Below, piece by piece: positions 33,500 to 44,298 of a stretch of 64,000 bases of DNA. Location: the NCBI RefSeq assembly GCF_035046485.1, contig NC_085138.1, forward strand, positions 12,837,329-12,901,328. The letters run 5' to 3'. Below the pieces are notes generated by a model. It saw only the letters and a list, made by a program, of their open reading frames with translations. It was not told where the DNA came from and did no database searches. Each line of letters begins with the position of its first letter. The first letter of the stretch is position 1. The position numbers and the translations under genes were made by a program. The DNA comes from Aedes albopictus (taxonomy: Eukaryota > Arthropoda > Insecta > Diptera > Culicidae).

Positions 33500-34010
33500 C
33501 AGAGGTTGAAGTAAAAAAGACATGAGAATTTCCATTGCCGGCCACGCCCATCTTCTCCGTTACGAGGATAGGAAAGGATGTGATGATATGACACCTACTT
33601 TACAAGAGGTCAGCGACTCACCGACAATCCCATAGGCGCCAAGGAGTTGGATATTTGGAATGGGGTGATTTGGGAATCACTATAAGCGATTGATGCGACA
33701 AGATTCAGATTGTGTAAGTGTACTTGAGTAAATCATGTAGATGTGTTGGAATGAGTGAAGGTGTTTTTGTATATTTGAACACCAACGTTGGGAGTGACAT
33801 AGCTAAGAAATTTTGTCACTCCATGGGCCTTTTTGATTCCGGGATGGGGCACAGGCATTTTCGCTGTGTCCTGACTAAAAAGCCTAGGCTTAAGCGCCAT
33901 TGATCGCTCTCTGGAACGATAAGAAATACGTTATGTGAATGGGAAGGGATAACTATTTATCGAGATGCCAGCGACTCACCGACGCCCTCGAAAATAGAAA
34001 GGGAATAGGA
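33500..34010 (-). repeat. Minus-strand copy of retroposon noncoding sequence
   Basis: The reverse complement of 33785-33925 matches 35690-35830 (shared GCGCTTAAGCCTAGGCTTT, GTCCCATCCC-like and GAGTGAC blocks), so both belong to one retroposon family in opposite orientations. Within this copy the module GTCGGTGAGTCGCTG occurs twice (near 33620 and 33985 on the minus strand), a local duplication. No ORF is present. Confidence 0.6.
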
Positions 34011-34439
34011 TTTTGGTACAGGAATGGTCCGAAGTTCAATATAAATTTAACAGTACATGTAATTAAGGCACGTGAATCAAAATTTATTATTATAATCTAC
34101 TAATTTTACCATAATTTCAAATGTATATTGACATTAAGGAAAAACAAAAATATATATGCAAATATACTAGTCTAACAATCAATATTGAAACATATTGTCA
34201 AACAAATTACTGTGGCCATTGGCGGACTTTACAAAATATAGGTAAATTTTGTGTTATAAAAACATATCGATACTATAAGACTTTGGACCGACACTTGAAG
34301 TGAAGTACTTTACAGTGCGTGTTAAGTATCCTACGTTCCGGAAAAAAATCAGCCCGGATACACTTCAGAGCATCCTAACTTGTAGTTAGAAGACACAGAA
34401 TGTTGCTAATTGACAAATTGAGAGATGAATGTTTCAAAA

Positions 34440-34515
34440 AAAATCGCGTTCTGGTGGGATACGACCCCGTATGCGCTAGACCGGTGCTTTAACCAACTAA
34501 GCCACAGAACAGGTA
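34440..34515 (-). repeat. tRNA-like SINE head
   Basis: The minus strand reads GTGGCTTAGTTGGTTAAAGC (A-box-like) followed 30 bp later by GGGGTCGTATCCCACC (B-box-like). The B box departs from GGTTCGAATCC and no acceptor stem closes, so this is a SINE promoter remnant rather than a tRNA gene. Confidence 0.55.
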
Positions 34516-34900
34516 ATAATTCAGCGGAATAGAAAGCCAAACTGAACCCGAGCCCTCACCATGAACATTCACTTTTTCAAGAGCCATCTCTCTTTCGGCT
34601 AAACGAGGGTGTGTTGTGGATTGACATCTAAGCCGAAATTCACCAGGAATCCTATCGGCATTTTTCCAAGAATTCCCAAGTAACAGAACTAGCTGAATAA
34701 CAGTTTCTTGAGCTAAAGTTTGCTTATGTGTGGTTTATTCCACTCTTGTACAGCAAAAATGTTTGTTTGGTTGATAATACTGACCGGGATTTCTTCTTGA
34801 GAAATTTCCAGAATTCCTTAAACCCGATCTATTTTTCACGGGAGATTTTTTCGGAGTTCCTTCTGTGTTTTTCTCCAGGAAATTAACAAGGATTTTTTCC

Positions 34901-36076
34901 GAAAAACTGATACGAGTAGGCAGTGCGCGCGGACGTGAATCAAAATTTATCTGTCACGGTTTTTTTCGTTCTCGTGAATATTGTACTCTTACACAGCGAA
35001 ATTTAATATCGGTTAAGACTCTGAATATCCTGGATTTGAATACCTATCTAATTTTGTTCAGCTGAGGATGCAAGAACCTTACTGGTGCATTCAGTGCGCG
35101 AATTATTTTTCGCTTTTGTGTTGATATTTTCGGCCGGCAGTAGCATTCATTGGTTAATGAATATCGATTCAAATGAAAATACACTCAATTGTTGTGCTGA
35201 GGAGCAAGTTATTACCCTTTTGTGGAGAAGCTGCTGCAACGCGAAATAAACAGTGGAAGGTCAAAGGTACAAGTGGATTCGGAATTCCGGCTTGTCATGG
35301 TGTTGCCGATGGAATACTGGAAGTCAGAATTGGCGTGTGGCCGTTGCAACACCTTTTGGACATTCATCATTACAACCGGTGAGATCTGTCTGATTTGATT
35401 GTTTTGATTTGTTTTGAGTAACATAATGTAAACATAATTGTGATAATGGATCAAAATATGTGACAATACGTGGTGGACACGCCTCGCAGTGGGGTTGGTT
35501 CATGCAGTGTGTTGCTCAACCGTTGTGATGCCCACGGCTGTTGTTGTTGTTGTTTTTTTTTGTTAGTTCATTGTAGTGTTTTAACCTTTTTTCAACTTTT
35601 CTGTATTACTTTTCTGTTTCTTATAATGGGCATATATCATTCTGTATCATAATTGGGGAGTGGGTCATCATACTTTTTCTCGTTTCAGAGAGCGAGTAAT
35701 GGCGCTTAAGCCTAGGCTTTCGAGCTTGGACATGAGGCTCAAATTCCTATGTCCCATCCCAGGAAGAAGAGCACCGACGGAGTGACATTAACCTTCTTAG
35801 CAAAGTCACTCCCAACGAATTTAATTAACACTCATACTACATACTATGCTGAGCGATTGGTACGAGATGTCCCCGTTCTATAGCTTTATTGTGGCATCAA
35901 TGTCCACATCAAGACGCTGCACAGTAGGCCTGGCCGCTTCAATTCTTGTACTACATCTCCGATGTGCTGCAAGCATTGATAATGACAAGAAAAATGATAG
36001 AAGTAGTCGATTTAATCATTTTCCAGGATTCTTTCAATGAATGGCTGTGTATGTGTAGACTAGACTAGACTAGACT
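34901..36076 (+). mobile_element. Retroposon with 24-bp target duplication and (TAGAC)n tail
   Basis: A 24-bp direct repeat at 34877-34900 and 36077-36100 brackets 1176 bp ending in four TAGAC repeats (36056-36076). A long target duplication plus a 3' simple repeat is the signature of LINE-mediated insertion. There is no RT frame. The body has a GC-richer module at 35690-35830 shared in inverse with 33785-33925, and a 3' end shared with 8320-8586. It interrupts a GGAATTCC-type degenerate array that resumes at 36101. Confidence 0.85.
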
Positions 36077-36267
36077 AGGAAATTAACAAGGATTTTTTCC
36101 AGCGTTTGGGAGTTTCTATCAGAATATTTATTGAATGCTGCCATGGGATGTCTCTTAGAACTTCTCTCGGGATTCCTCTTGAATAATTTGCGTGATTCCC
36201 TCTGGTGTTCCTCTCGTTCTTTCTTAGGACTTGTTGTATTACAGTCGACTCACCACATATCAATACA

Positions 36268-36557
36268 ACGGTGTTATGTCCGATCCCATCCGGGTAGTTG
36301 CTCTTCGTAATCGACGAGATCCTGGTAGGTACGATTGATCGTGAACCAAATTGTGGGTTTCTGTGGCAGCCCATCACCATGGAGCACCCAGATGGCTTCG
36401 AACTGGCTGATAACGTAGCTCTCTTAGCTCAACGGTGCTCTGATATGCAGAGTAAGCTCGATGATCTTGCTGATTGCTCCTCGGTAGCTGGTCTCACCAT
36501 CGACGTAAACAAGGCCAAATCGATGAATGTAAACACGGTCAACCCTTCCATGCAGCT
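36268..36557 (+). pseudogene. LINE-B RT fragment (upstream part)
   Basis: The sequence encodes VIDEILVGTIDREPNCGFLW followed by GFELADNVALLAQRCSDMQS and a GLTIDVNKAKSM block. This is the region around the RT catalytic box of a mosquito LINE; ADNVALL replaces the expected ADDVALL. It stops at the inserted TIR element, and the same protein resumes at 39108. Confidence 0.82.
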
Positions 36558-37299
36558 TTCCCGATCAGAAAGGCATAACAAAAACATAACATAATTATAT
36601 CAACGGTTGATATCTATATCAAGGTTTGTTATATTTAGATATATTTGTTGGAATCGGTACGAAAACTAGTTTGTATTATTTCAAGGTTCTAACAAAGTCA
36701 GTTACAATAAATGAACATGTGATTTGATCATCATTACATCAACATTATAACAAACTCAGGTATAATTTTTAAAATGCAATGTGTAACTAATCAATATTTT
36801 TTGGTAATGTTTAATGCGAAAATTAACCGCTGCATGACGCCATTGTGTTTAGAAAATACAGAATTGTTGATATCTTTTATTATATGAACTACCAAAAAAG
36901 CTCATGTCTTCATCAAATTTGTACAAAAAGCTTATGACTTTGGAAGGTGGAAAATGAGGTAAGCAACTCCACCATTACGTGATGATATTGGGTAATTTTA
37001 AATATTTCTTATCATGATCCAGATCACCTGCACAGTTTGTATGTTCAGCAAAGTTGTTCATGATTCTTGAAATTCTCGAATGGTGCAAAATTTTATGCGT
37101 AATTTCACTACTACGAGCTATTTGATATGTCAAATCTCATTATTCTGCTGTCCTAGGAAGTTCGGATCATCACTCATCAGCGAAGTTGTCGAGAAGTCCT
37201 TGGCTCTCAAGTGGAAAATGTTATATGCAATTGAACTGCGGCGTTTACATTTGTTTACAGGATTTTGTACATGCCTTACAGGTTGAATGTTTATTATGG

Positions 37300-37870
37300 A
37301 TGGCTACGGAGAACTTTCAGGGAATATTTCTAGAGATATTAAAAGTATTTCTCTTGTAGGTCTTCTAGGGAGCTCACTTGAAGTTCTTCCAGAGATCTCT
37401 CCGAGAGTTTTCTCAACGATTCCTACGTGAATTCTTACTGATGATTGTCCAGTCAAATATTCAAATATTTCTCCAAAAGTTCTTAAATAGATTTCCCTTA
37501 GAATTCCTCTAGAAATTGTGGTTGGAGAATTTTTCAGCTTCTTCAAGGATTTCTTAAGAAAGGCTTCCGCTGATTCCTACAAATTCCTCCAAGGAATTCC
37601 TCTAGAGATTTTTCCAAAAAATTTCAAAGCTTTCCTCCAGGAATTTCTGCAAAAAATCCATAAGAAATTCCTCCACGTATTCTTTCGGGTAATCCTTTAA
37701 GGAATTCTTCAACAATTCCTCCATGACTTTTTCCTTGACCTCCTTTTTGAATTCTTTAAAGCTCATGCTTCAAAAATTCCTTAAAGAATTCTCCATAAGG
37801 GAAAATCCATCAGAAATTCTGAAGGATCTCAGTAATTAATTAAGTTCTAGTTTTAAAGTTAAACTTTTCA
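37300..37870. repeat. Degenerate GGAATTCCTCCAGA array
   Basis: Imperfect units around AGGAATTCCTCTAGAGAT and GGAATTTCTGCAAAAAAT repeat at roughly 15-bp spacing. This is the same repeat class as 47985-48450, 61090-61395 and 62795-64000. Open frames across it are compositional. Confidence 0.7.
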
Positions 37871-38536
37871 ATCCAATTCCAATTTCTTCGAAATTTTTTA
37901 GTATGTGGTGACTTAGTCTCTGTTGTGAATATCACTACAATTAACTACAACTTTTTTCCCCATAGATAATCTGTGTATGCATATCTGCCGATCGAAATAG
38001 TTATGTACTAGAAAATAAAGTGAAGTTGTTTTGTTAACGTTAATAAAATATTCAGTTCAACAGCGAAACGAAGTGTTTTGATATCCCTTTGGATTTTCTG
38101 AACGCGGTTTCTTTACAAATTTTATCGACAATTACACCACTCATTCATTATGGAAATGCTTTTCTCTATCCTTTTAAAAATTCCTTCATAAATTCCTCTC
38201 CAAGGGAATATTCCTTTGCAGCAGGAATATCATTAATTCATAATTATGAAATAAAACATGCCAAAAAACGCTTTAAACATTAAAATAAATGCTGGCGCAA
38301 CTAGTGCTTAGTTACACACTTTTCACTATTTGAAAGTCATTAGCTATCTGTTCAACTTAGTTAATAACACGAAGATATAATTGCTATCAACTGTATTAAA
38401 AACAGTTTCGTGTGACGTCGCGTAGGTACAGCGATGTGGGCTCCACCTCCGAAGTAGTAAACGCTGGCTCTAGTGCACAACGAGCGCACACGACATTGAA
38501 ACTGAGGGACTAAATGGGCTGTAGTAACGTACATGG

Positions 38537-38610
38537 TGACGTCATAACTGGGTATGATGACGTCATACTTTCCCTCTCCGGTATGTTGGATCAGCGAGTC
38601 TATTTATAGA
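38537..38610 (+). promoter_or_regulatory. Two perfect CRE palindromes and a TATA-like box
   Basis: TGACGTCA occurs at 38537-38544 and again at 38558-38565, 21 bp apart. A TATTTATAGA box follows about 40 bp downstream (38601-38610). A half site, GTGACGTCG, lies near 38411. The grouping resembles a bZIP/CREB-responsive promoter carried by the TIR element. No coding sequence follows, and activity is unknown. Confidence 0.4.
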
Positions 38611-38659
38611 GGAGCTACCAATATGAAGAACCATTTCAGCATATATCACACACACTTGA

Positions 38660-38740
38660 GTGCTGTGATGGCCTCACTGGTAAAAACGATGAGCTCCTGT
38701 TCTAGGTTCTAGCCGTCGTAGGTTCGAAACCCTGGGTTTT
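38660..38740 (+). repeat. tRNA-like SINE head
   Basis: GTGATGGCCTCACTGG (A-box-like) is followed by GTAGGTTCGAAACCC (B box) about 50 bp later. The arms do not fold into a full tRNA, so this is best read as a SINE-type pol III promoter. Confidence 0.5.
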
Positions 38741-39107
38741 ATGTATACTATGTGGAGAAGTTTTTTGATGCCAGTAACTTTTTACTAAAAATAAAATTTC
38801 ACTCTAAAAATTTATGACCCAAAAATGAGTTAATTTTTACACTACTTAATGTTTACCCAATATATTTATAACTGCTTTATAACAACATGTGATATAATTT
38901 GATTGATTTTTTATATCTCATTTTGTTATAAGCTTGTTATAATTGTATCAAGACCTGTTATAATTATGTTATAACTAGAGCAATTTCAGTTATAATTTTT
39001 GTTATTTTAACACCTAACCGGCGAATTTTATAACTCATTCTGTTATAAAAAATCTTTGAAATAAATAACTTAATCGGTTATAATTTAGTTATGCCTTTCT
39101 GATCGGG

Positions 39108-39709
39108 TTACGGTAGCTTGGCAAGCAGTGGAGAATGTTGAAAACCTTCCAATATCTTGGTAGCCACATGGCGGCTGATGATGGCACCAAGATCGACATA
39201 GGTGCACGGATCAAGAAGGCGAGGGCTGGCATTAAATGTATGGAAAAACAATCAGATTAGACGACGCACCAAAATGCAAATTTTCAACTCGAACGTGAAA
39301 TCTGTGCTGCTGTACGCCAGTGAAACTTGGTGTGTATCAGTGGAGAACACTCAACGGTTGCTGGTTTTCATCAATAGATGCCTGTGGTATATGATTCGTG
39401 CATGGTGACCTCACAATTGGATCTCCAACGTGGAGCTTCATAGGCGATGTCATCAAAAGCCGATAGTGACACAATCTCGGGAGCGAAAGTGGAGGTGGGT
39501 CGCCCACACTCTACGCAGGGGCTTTAGATTGGAACCCAGCAGGACATCGCGGCACAGGCAGACCCAGAGGCTCATGGCGGTGCAGCATCAACAAGGAAAT
39601 ACAGGAAGTCGACAGAAATTTGACCTGGCCGCAGGTAAAGCCAATGGTGGGCAATCGCCCAGGATGGAGATCTTTCAATTTGGCCCTCTGCACCACCATG
39701 GGTGCTTGG
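39108..39709 (+). pseudogene. LINE-B C-terminal region, frameshifted
   Basis: Coding similarity continues from 36557: FQYLGSHMAADDGTKIDIGA in one frame, then WKNNQIRRRTKMQIFNSNVK and VLLYASETWCVSVENTQRLL in the next. ELHRRCHQKPIV and RERKWRWVAHTLRRG blocks follow. Several frameshifts and stops are needed to follow it. These are typical thumb and C-terminal blocks of a mosquito LINE. The palindromic element begins at 39712. Confidence 0.8.
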
Positions 39710-39711
39710 TA

Positions 39712-40911
39712 GACATGTTCACATTTAAGAAAATGTCTCGAATCCCACTGGTCAAGTAAATATCATAATTTTCATGCCAAAATGAACTTCTGGTCAAATT
39801 TTCAGCTAGATTGATAAAGATTTCGATGTGCTTCAAGTCGATTTGGTAATTTCAGGCTTTTCTACACTACTATTGAACGGAAAATCAAACAGCTAGGATT
39901 ATAGCTCGAAATCGAAGCTTATTATGTTCCACAAAAGTCATCCACACATACTTGTACAATTCTTGCAAGTTTTGTCAGTAATAAATTGAGTTTTGTTCTA
40001 AGCGGTAGCGAAAAATCTGTTATCTTGGAGTCAAAATGGCCTGTGAAGCATGGAATGATGAACTCCTACAGGAGTTGAAATACCCAGGAGATAGTCATGT
40101 CATATCTCTCAAGACGAACCCCGTTCGAGATAATTCAGCAGCTTTTTGGAATAAATTATTAAAAATGCTGGAAGCCGTGCCACACGCCATCATCATCGTG
40201 GAGGACAAAAAATCTTCAAGTGACATCAAAATTAACACAAAATGAGCACATTAGCTTTGATTTTTTCTGCCAAACGATGATTGTTTTGGTCACATTTCAT
40301 TGATGAATCAGAACGATTTGAAAACAGTCATCGTCATCAGCAATGGAAAACCAATGCTAACGTGCTCATTTTTTCCATTCGATAGGCGCTTTGTGGTGAT
40401 TTTTTGCCCCCCTCGGTGGGTGATGGCGTGTGACATGGCTTTCAGCATTTTTAATAAATTTTTACAAAAAGCTTCAGGGTTACCCCGAACGGGGATCGTC
40501 GTGGGATATATTACATGATTATCTCCAGAATATTTCATATCAGAAAATTTCATTAATCCATGCTTCCCATGCCATTTTGACTCCAAGATAACAGATTTTT
40601 CGGTACCACTTAGAACAAAACTCAATTTATTACTGACAAAACTTGCAAGAATTGTACAAGTATGTGTGGATGACTTTTGTGGAACACAATAAGCTTCGAT
40701 TTCGAGCTATAATCCTAGCTGTATGTTTTTCCGTTCAATAGTTATGATTTTTAAAGTGTAGAAAAGCCTGAAATTACCAAATCGACTTGAAGCACATCGA
40801 AATCTTTATCAATCTAGCTGAAAATTTGACCAGAAGTTCATTTTGGCATGAAAATTATGATATTTACTTGACCGGTGGGATTCAAGACATTTTCTAAAAT
40901 GTGGACATGTC
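39712..40911. mobile_element. 1200-bp foldback element with arms over 500 bp
   Basis: The ends read GACATGTTCACATTTAAGAA and its near complement, flanked by TA (39710-39711 and 40912-40913). The left arm 39712-40250 and right arm 40310-40911 pair almost throughout, with blocks such as GCTAGATTGATAAAGATTTC, GTACAATTCTTGCAAGTTTT and CTTGGAGTCAAAATGGC. The small frames 40036-40245 plus and 40308-40625 minus are the two arms of the same sequence and share HVI and PVR blocks. They are not separate genes. Confidence 0.85.
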
Positions 40912-41204
40912 TAGTGCTTAGGGAGGGCTGAAAGTAAGTACCTAATTGATTTGATAGTTCTTGATATATATTTTTCATTTCGTATGTGTACCTGTTGACA
41001 ACAGTTCAATGTATCGGATATCATAATGTTACTTGTGCCAATGATGTGGTAATCACACACAAGGTCAATCCTGTTTCCAATCAACCGACAATTTGGTAGT
41101 CTATACCCAAAACAGCGACATCGAAAACACGCATCCTCCGCCCATCATGCTGCCGATGAAAATCTCATTTGCATTTTTCGTTCTGCTTATTTATCTATTT
41201 GCAG

Positions 41205-41394
41205 CAGCAGTAACAGTACTGAAGAGCATCGATCCCAGTAGCAGCACTGGACAAGCGCAACAGACACCCCGGTTCTGCCCCCGCCGTTTCGATGGGTGGA
41301 CCTGCTGGGAGCCACAGCCGGCCGGCACAATCGCCAAAAATTTTTGCCCTAATTTTGTGCTCGGTTTCGATACGAACCGATTGGCCTATCGCGT
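41205..41394 (+). CDS. Class B GPCR, central hormone-receptor-domain exon
   Basis: The core of the extracellular ligand-binding domain is FCPRRFDGWTCW, PAGTIAKNFCPNF and DTNRLAYRV, supplying cysteines 2, 3 and 4 and the two signature tryptophans. This spacing is that of calcitonin/CGRP and insect DH31 receptors. The acceptor has three AGs in a row (TTTGCAGCAGCAG), so the exon may start at 41205, 41208 or 41211. All keep frame and change only one or two alanines. The donor GT at 41395 gives phase 2, matching the next exon. The hydrophobic stretch encoded just upstream lies in the intron and should not be read as a signal peptide. Confidence 0.88.
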
Positions 41395-41538
41395 GTAAGT
41401 ACCAATATCCGTGAATTGCCGGAAATTGTAATTTACATTTTAACGAGCCAGGGGCCTGGCATCGAGTTGAAATTATTCGGTCCCATTACGAGTTTAAAAT
41501 GCATCTGACATTCGCTTTTGGTGTGTTTCCTTCCGCAG

Positions 41539-41629
41539 ATGCCACGCCAATGGATCGTGGTTTACGCACCCGGATTCCGGCAGGGAATGGTCCAACTACA
41601 CCAACTGCATCGATGTGGATGATATGAAG
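41539..41629 (+). CDS. Class B GPCR, last hormone-receptor-domain exon
   Basis: Ninety-one bases between TTCCGCAG and AAG|GTTAGT encode CHANGSWFTHPDSGREWSNY and TNCIDVDDMK. These residues provide cysteines 5 and 6, the GxW motif and two N-glycosylation sites (NGS, NYT). It starts by completing a codon left by the previous exon and ends in phase 0. The protein should continue into transmembrane helix 1 in an exon not present in this window. Confidence 0.9.
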
Positions 41630-42097
41630 GTTAGTGAAATATGCTGGTTGGTTCATATGGAAAATTGTTTCTGGGACCTGGACACTGTTGTTAATTAAAG
41701 CTACACCCGATGGAATTTGACCGATGCGTGGAACAACAATGCTGGGAAACGTGGGTGGAACATTGTTAACATTTTGTTGTACATCGGTTTAGCTCAGGGA
41801 GATGTGTTTAGTTGTTAAGATATTGCCTCTTTAACAGTTTACTGCGTTTGAAGTTTGTTAGCAAAGATTGGACTAGTGGTAAACGCGTCTAAAACAAAGT
41901 CGGTTGAGAATAATAAAGATAAAAATATTGAAATACAGTTTACAGCCAACTCATCCGCTAAAACCGACTTTGCTGAGGTCTGATCAAATCTCCTTTAAAA
42001 TTTTTAAACAATGATTAAAGAAACTATCCCAATGACAAAGTACTATATTTTTTGGTATTATCTCAAGACTATTAAGAGCGTCAAATATTCGAGCAGT

Positions 42098-42414
42098 CCT
42101 CCTCTCTCTCTCCTCTTTTTGGCGTAACGTCCTCACTGGGACAAAGCCTGCTTCTCAGCTTAGTGTTCTATGAGCACTTCCACAGTTATTAGCTGAGAGC
42201 TTCCTCTGCCAATGACCATTTTGCATGTGTATACATGTGTATATATATGTGTATATATATATCGTGTGGCAGGCACGAAGATACTCTATGCCCAAGGAAG
42301 TCAAGGAAATTTCCTTTACGAAAAGATCCTGGACCGACCGGGAATCGAACCCGTCACCCTCAGCATGGTCATGCTGAATACCCGTGCGTTTACCGCCTCG
42401 GCTATATGGGCCCT
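42098..42414 (-). mobile_element. Feilai-type SINE
   Basis: On the minus strand the tRNA-like head carries TAGCCGAGGCGGTAAACGC (A box) and GGTTCGATTCCCGG (B box), followed by a long tRNA-unrelated body and a CTCCTCTCTC-type end. A perfect 13-bp duplication, ATATTCGAGCAGT, flanks it (42085-42097 and 42415-42427). It lies in the intron after the last exon. A TATATGTG microsatellite has expanded inside it compared with the copy at 53232-53514. Confidence 0.9.
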
Positions 42415-42427
42415 ATATTCGAGCAGT

Positions 42428-43325
42428 GTTTGACATATTTTACAATTCCAGGAATTAAAATTTATATCGACATTCTAAACAGAAACAGTAATTCAATGGT
42501 TTACTGCAGTTTACTATATAGTTTGGTCATAAATACAAAGTTAGGTAAAACTCGTTCAACGCTCTTCGAATGGATTTTCATCCGTGGACACAAGCCTCAT
42601 AAATTGAACCGATATACGGACTTTGTCATCACCCCATCAACTCTATTTCATATCCTTGCCGGGCAAGATTTGATCGATCCGTTGAGTGTCTATCTAGGGC
42701 ATTTACCTTCCCACATGGATGCGTGCGTATGGTGCTCACCCAAGTCCCCACACACCGGTGAATAATGGCTGAGGTGTGAAACCAATTTTCCACTTGGAAA
42801 GCTTCCTACCTAAATGATTAATTATCACCTTGCCCTGTCGTCAATGTTCGGTATGGCTCTAGAACATGACGTAGCATACTGACGACGGGTTGCTATCAAA
42901 TTCGAACGCACCACTCACATGGAATGAAATAAGGACAACGTCCGATGAAAAAGCTTCGCACATAAACAGTTTTGTGGCATGCGTAAATACGCTGATTGAC
43001 ATTTGCTCCACATGTTCAAGGTGTAGCTGCCATTAAGAAGTTAACGTGGTTGCCCTTGTGGTATTTTATAGGCCGGTACATTGAACCCTTCAGCTAGGAT
43101 GGTTTTTATCTAATTGTTCAATCCGAGGTTGTTGTTGCGGGGGCAGAAAGAAGTTCTTCACCAGGTTGGTATCAGCACCAACTGGTCTGGCTCAGTGTAG
43201 CTTTAAACTACAAAAACAATATTAGATTTGACCCACATTTGATGTAAAATACACATCTTACGGTATGAAAACATAAGGCTGAATTACAAAAGACAGAATG
43301 CACAAAAGGCTGAGCAGGAAAGGCT
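42428..43325. other. Intron sequence, no gene seen
   Basis: The frame 42235-42765 mostly overlaps the SINE and shows no domain. The remainder is low-copy-looking noncoding DNA. Confidence 0.4.
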
Positions 43326-43329
43326 GAAA

Positions 43330-43515
43330 CTATAGAATTGCAACATAAGGCTGAAATCACAACGAAACTTAACACTAGACAACGGACACGACACACATTA
43401 CGAGCACCAGTGGATACGAGTTTCATCACTCGGAGCGGGAATCGAACCCTCACTCCATGGCATGGTACGTTTATACGCTTGGTGACACTAACCGCACGGT
43501 CACGAGGCTCCACTA
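43330..43515 (-). repeat. tRNA-derived SINE
   Basis: The minus strand reads CGTGACCGTGCGGTTAGTG (A-box-like) and GAGGGTTCGATTCCCGC (B box), then CTCGTATCCACTGGTGCTCG. The B box is canonical, but the stem arms are not a complete tRNA. Confidence 0.65.
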
Positions 43516-43520
43516 AAGAT

Positions 43521-43645
43521 GTTTTTTTATCTGTATTAAGGAGATTTTTAACCCTAGGCTAGTTCATCTCGGGACCCACGCTTTACTTCCCTTCCGAAGG
43601 AAGAACCCACATTTTGTAAGTATGTCGGGAGTGGGATTCGATCGA
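43521..43645 (-). repeat. SINE, same family as 16222-17612
   Basis: Read on the minus strand, a GGGATTCGATC-like head remnant is replaced at the body by CTTCCTTCGGAAGGGAAGTA, AAAGCGTGGGTCCCGAG and CTAGCCTAGGGTTAAAAATC, ending in AATACAGAT and a poly(A)-like run (plus-strand T run at 43521). It shows the body-to-tail junction uninterrupted. Confidence 0.75.
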
Positions 43646-43654
43646 AAAAATACA

Positions 43655-43786
43655 AATCCTCTCCCTCTTGGCATAACGTCTCAACTAGAACAAAGTTTTC
43701 ATCACCAAAAGTTCCTTGATTGCCCAGGAATTGAACCGGTCACCCTTCAGCAGTGGCTTTCCCAATTCCCGCGCACTTACCACGTT
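43655..43786 (-). repeat. Decayed Feilai-like SINE fragment
   Basis: Blocks CATAACGTCTCAACTAGAAC, CCAGGAATTGAACCGGTCAC and CTTCAGCAG...CCGCGCACTTACCAC match the two good Feilai copies at lower identity and with deletions. Confidence 0.6.
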
Positions 43787-43953
43787 CCCAAGCAACACAC
43801 ATGTCATTAAAGAGATACGATAGCGCAAGTTTTGGTTGTATTGAAGTTAATTTGATTTAATTTCAACATTGTGTTAGAATAACGTCAAATTAACTTCTAT
43901 ATAACCAAAACTTGCGCTACCGTAACTTATTTATGATATGCGTGTTACTAGGG
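43787..43953. mobile_element. 167-bp palindromic MITE
   Basis: The ends read CCCAAGCAACACACATGTCA and, inverted, CCCTAGTAACACGCATATCA, with TT on both flanks. The inner arms pair over GCGCAAGTTTTGGTT and GAAGTTAATTTGA. The end is related to that of 17374-17528 (CCCAGCTAACACA). Confidence 0.78.
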
Positions 43954-44298
43954 TTGGCTGTATGGGTCACACATTACCACTAAAAGATTAATTTAATTAA
44001 TTAAACAGAGTTATGCGCCTATAGTCATTTGTTTAATTGCTAAGTTTTGTTGATTTAATTTGTTTGTTTTATTTAGTTTTCAAATTTAAACTGTATTTTT
44101 TTTTTCTATAATGTTCGATTCCTTGACCTGATTTAAAGTTTGTACACTGACAGTCTCTCGTATAAATAAACTCACAAATTACAAATAACAAGTAACAATT
44201 ACAAAAAATGTGTCTGGTGTTATTACAATCGGTAGTTTCTCCTTCTTTAAAAAAATGATTTTGTACTGAGTAATGCTGTTGTAGTGATTGTCATCATA

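Larger units (their letters stand above)
36560..39107. mobile_element. 2.5-kb TIR element splitting LINE-B
   Basis: Inverted ends are CCCGATCAGAAAGGCATAAC at 36560-36579 and its exact complement at 39088-39107. TT flanks both sides. Near the right end TTATAAC, GTTATAA and ATAACT words recur every 15-40 bp, and a thinner set lies at the left, like transposase-binding repeats. No transposase is present. Inside are a 15-bp-unit array (37300-37870), a pair of CRE palindromes (38537-38565) and a tRNA-like box pair (38660-38740). Confidence 0.78.
18767..41204 (+). other. Receptor intron, ~22.4 kb, filled with transposons
   Basis: The intron runs from donor GTAAGT at 18767 to the acceptor TTTGCAG ending at 41204. 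Phase 1 matches on both sides. It holds at least ten separate mobile elements and several short-unit arrays. No other exon-like frame with splice sites was found inside. Confidence 0.65.

Noticed and set aside
34440..34515. Possible tRNA gene on the minus strand
   Set aside because: The B box is degenerate and there is no acceptor-stem pairing. It is a SINE-like remnant.
41093..41204. Hydrophobic stretch upstream of the receptor core that could be taken for a signal peptide
   Set aside because: It lies before a good pyrimidine-rich acceptor, and the spliced frame from 18766 joins in phase downstream of it. An alternative start here cannot be fully excluded.
42330..42414. Possible tRNA gene from A- and B-box motifs
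   Set aside because: It is the head of a Feilai SINE with target duplications, and the stem arms do not close as a functional tRNA.
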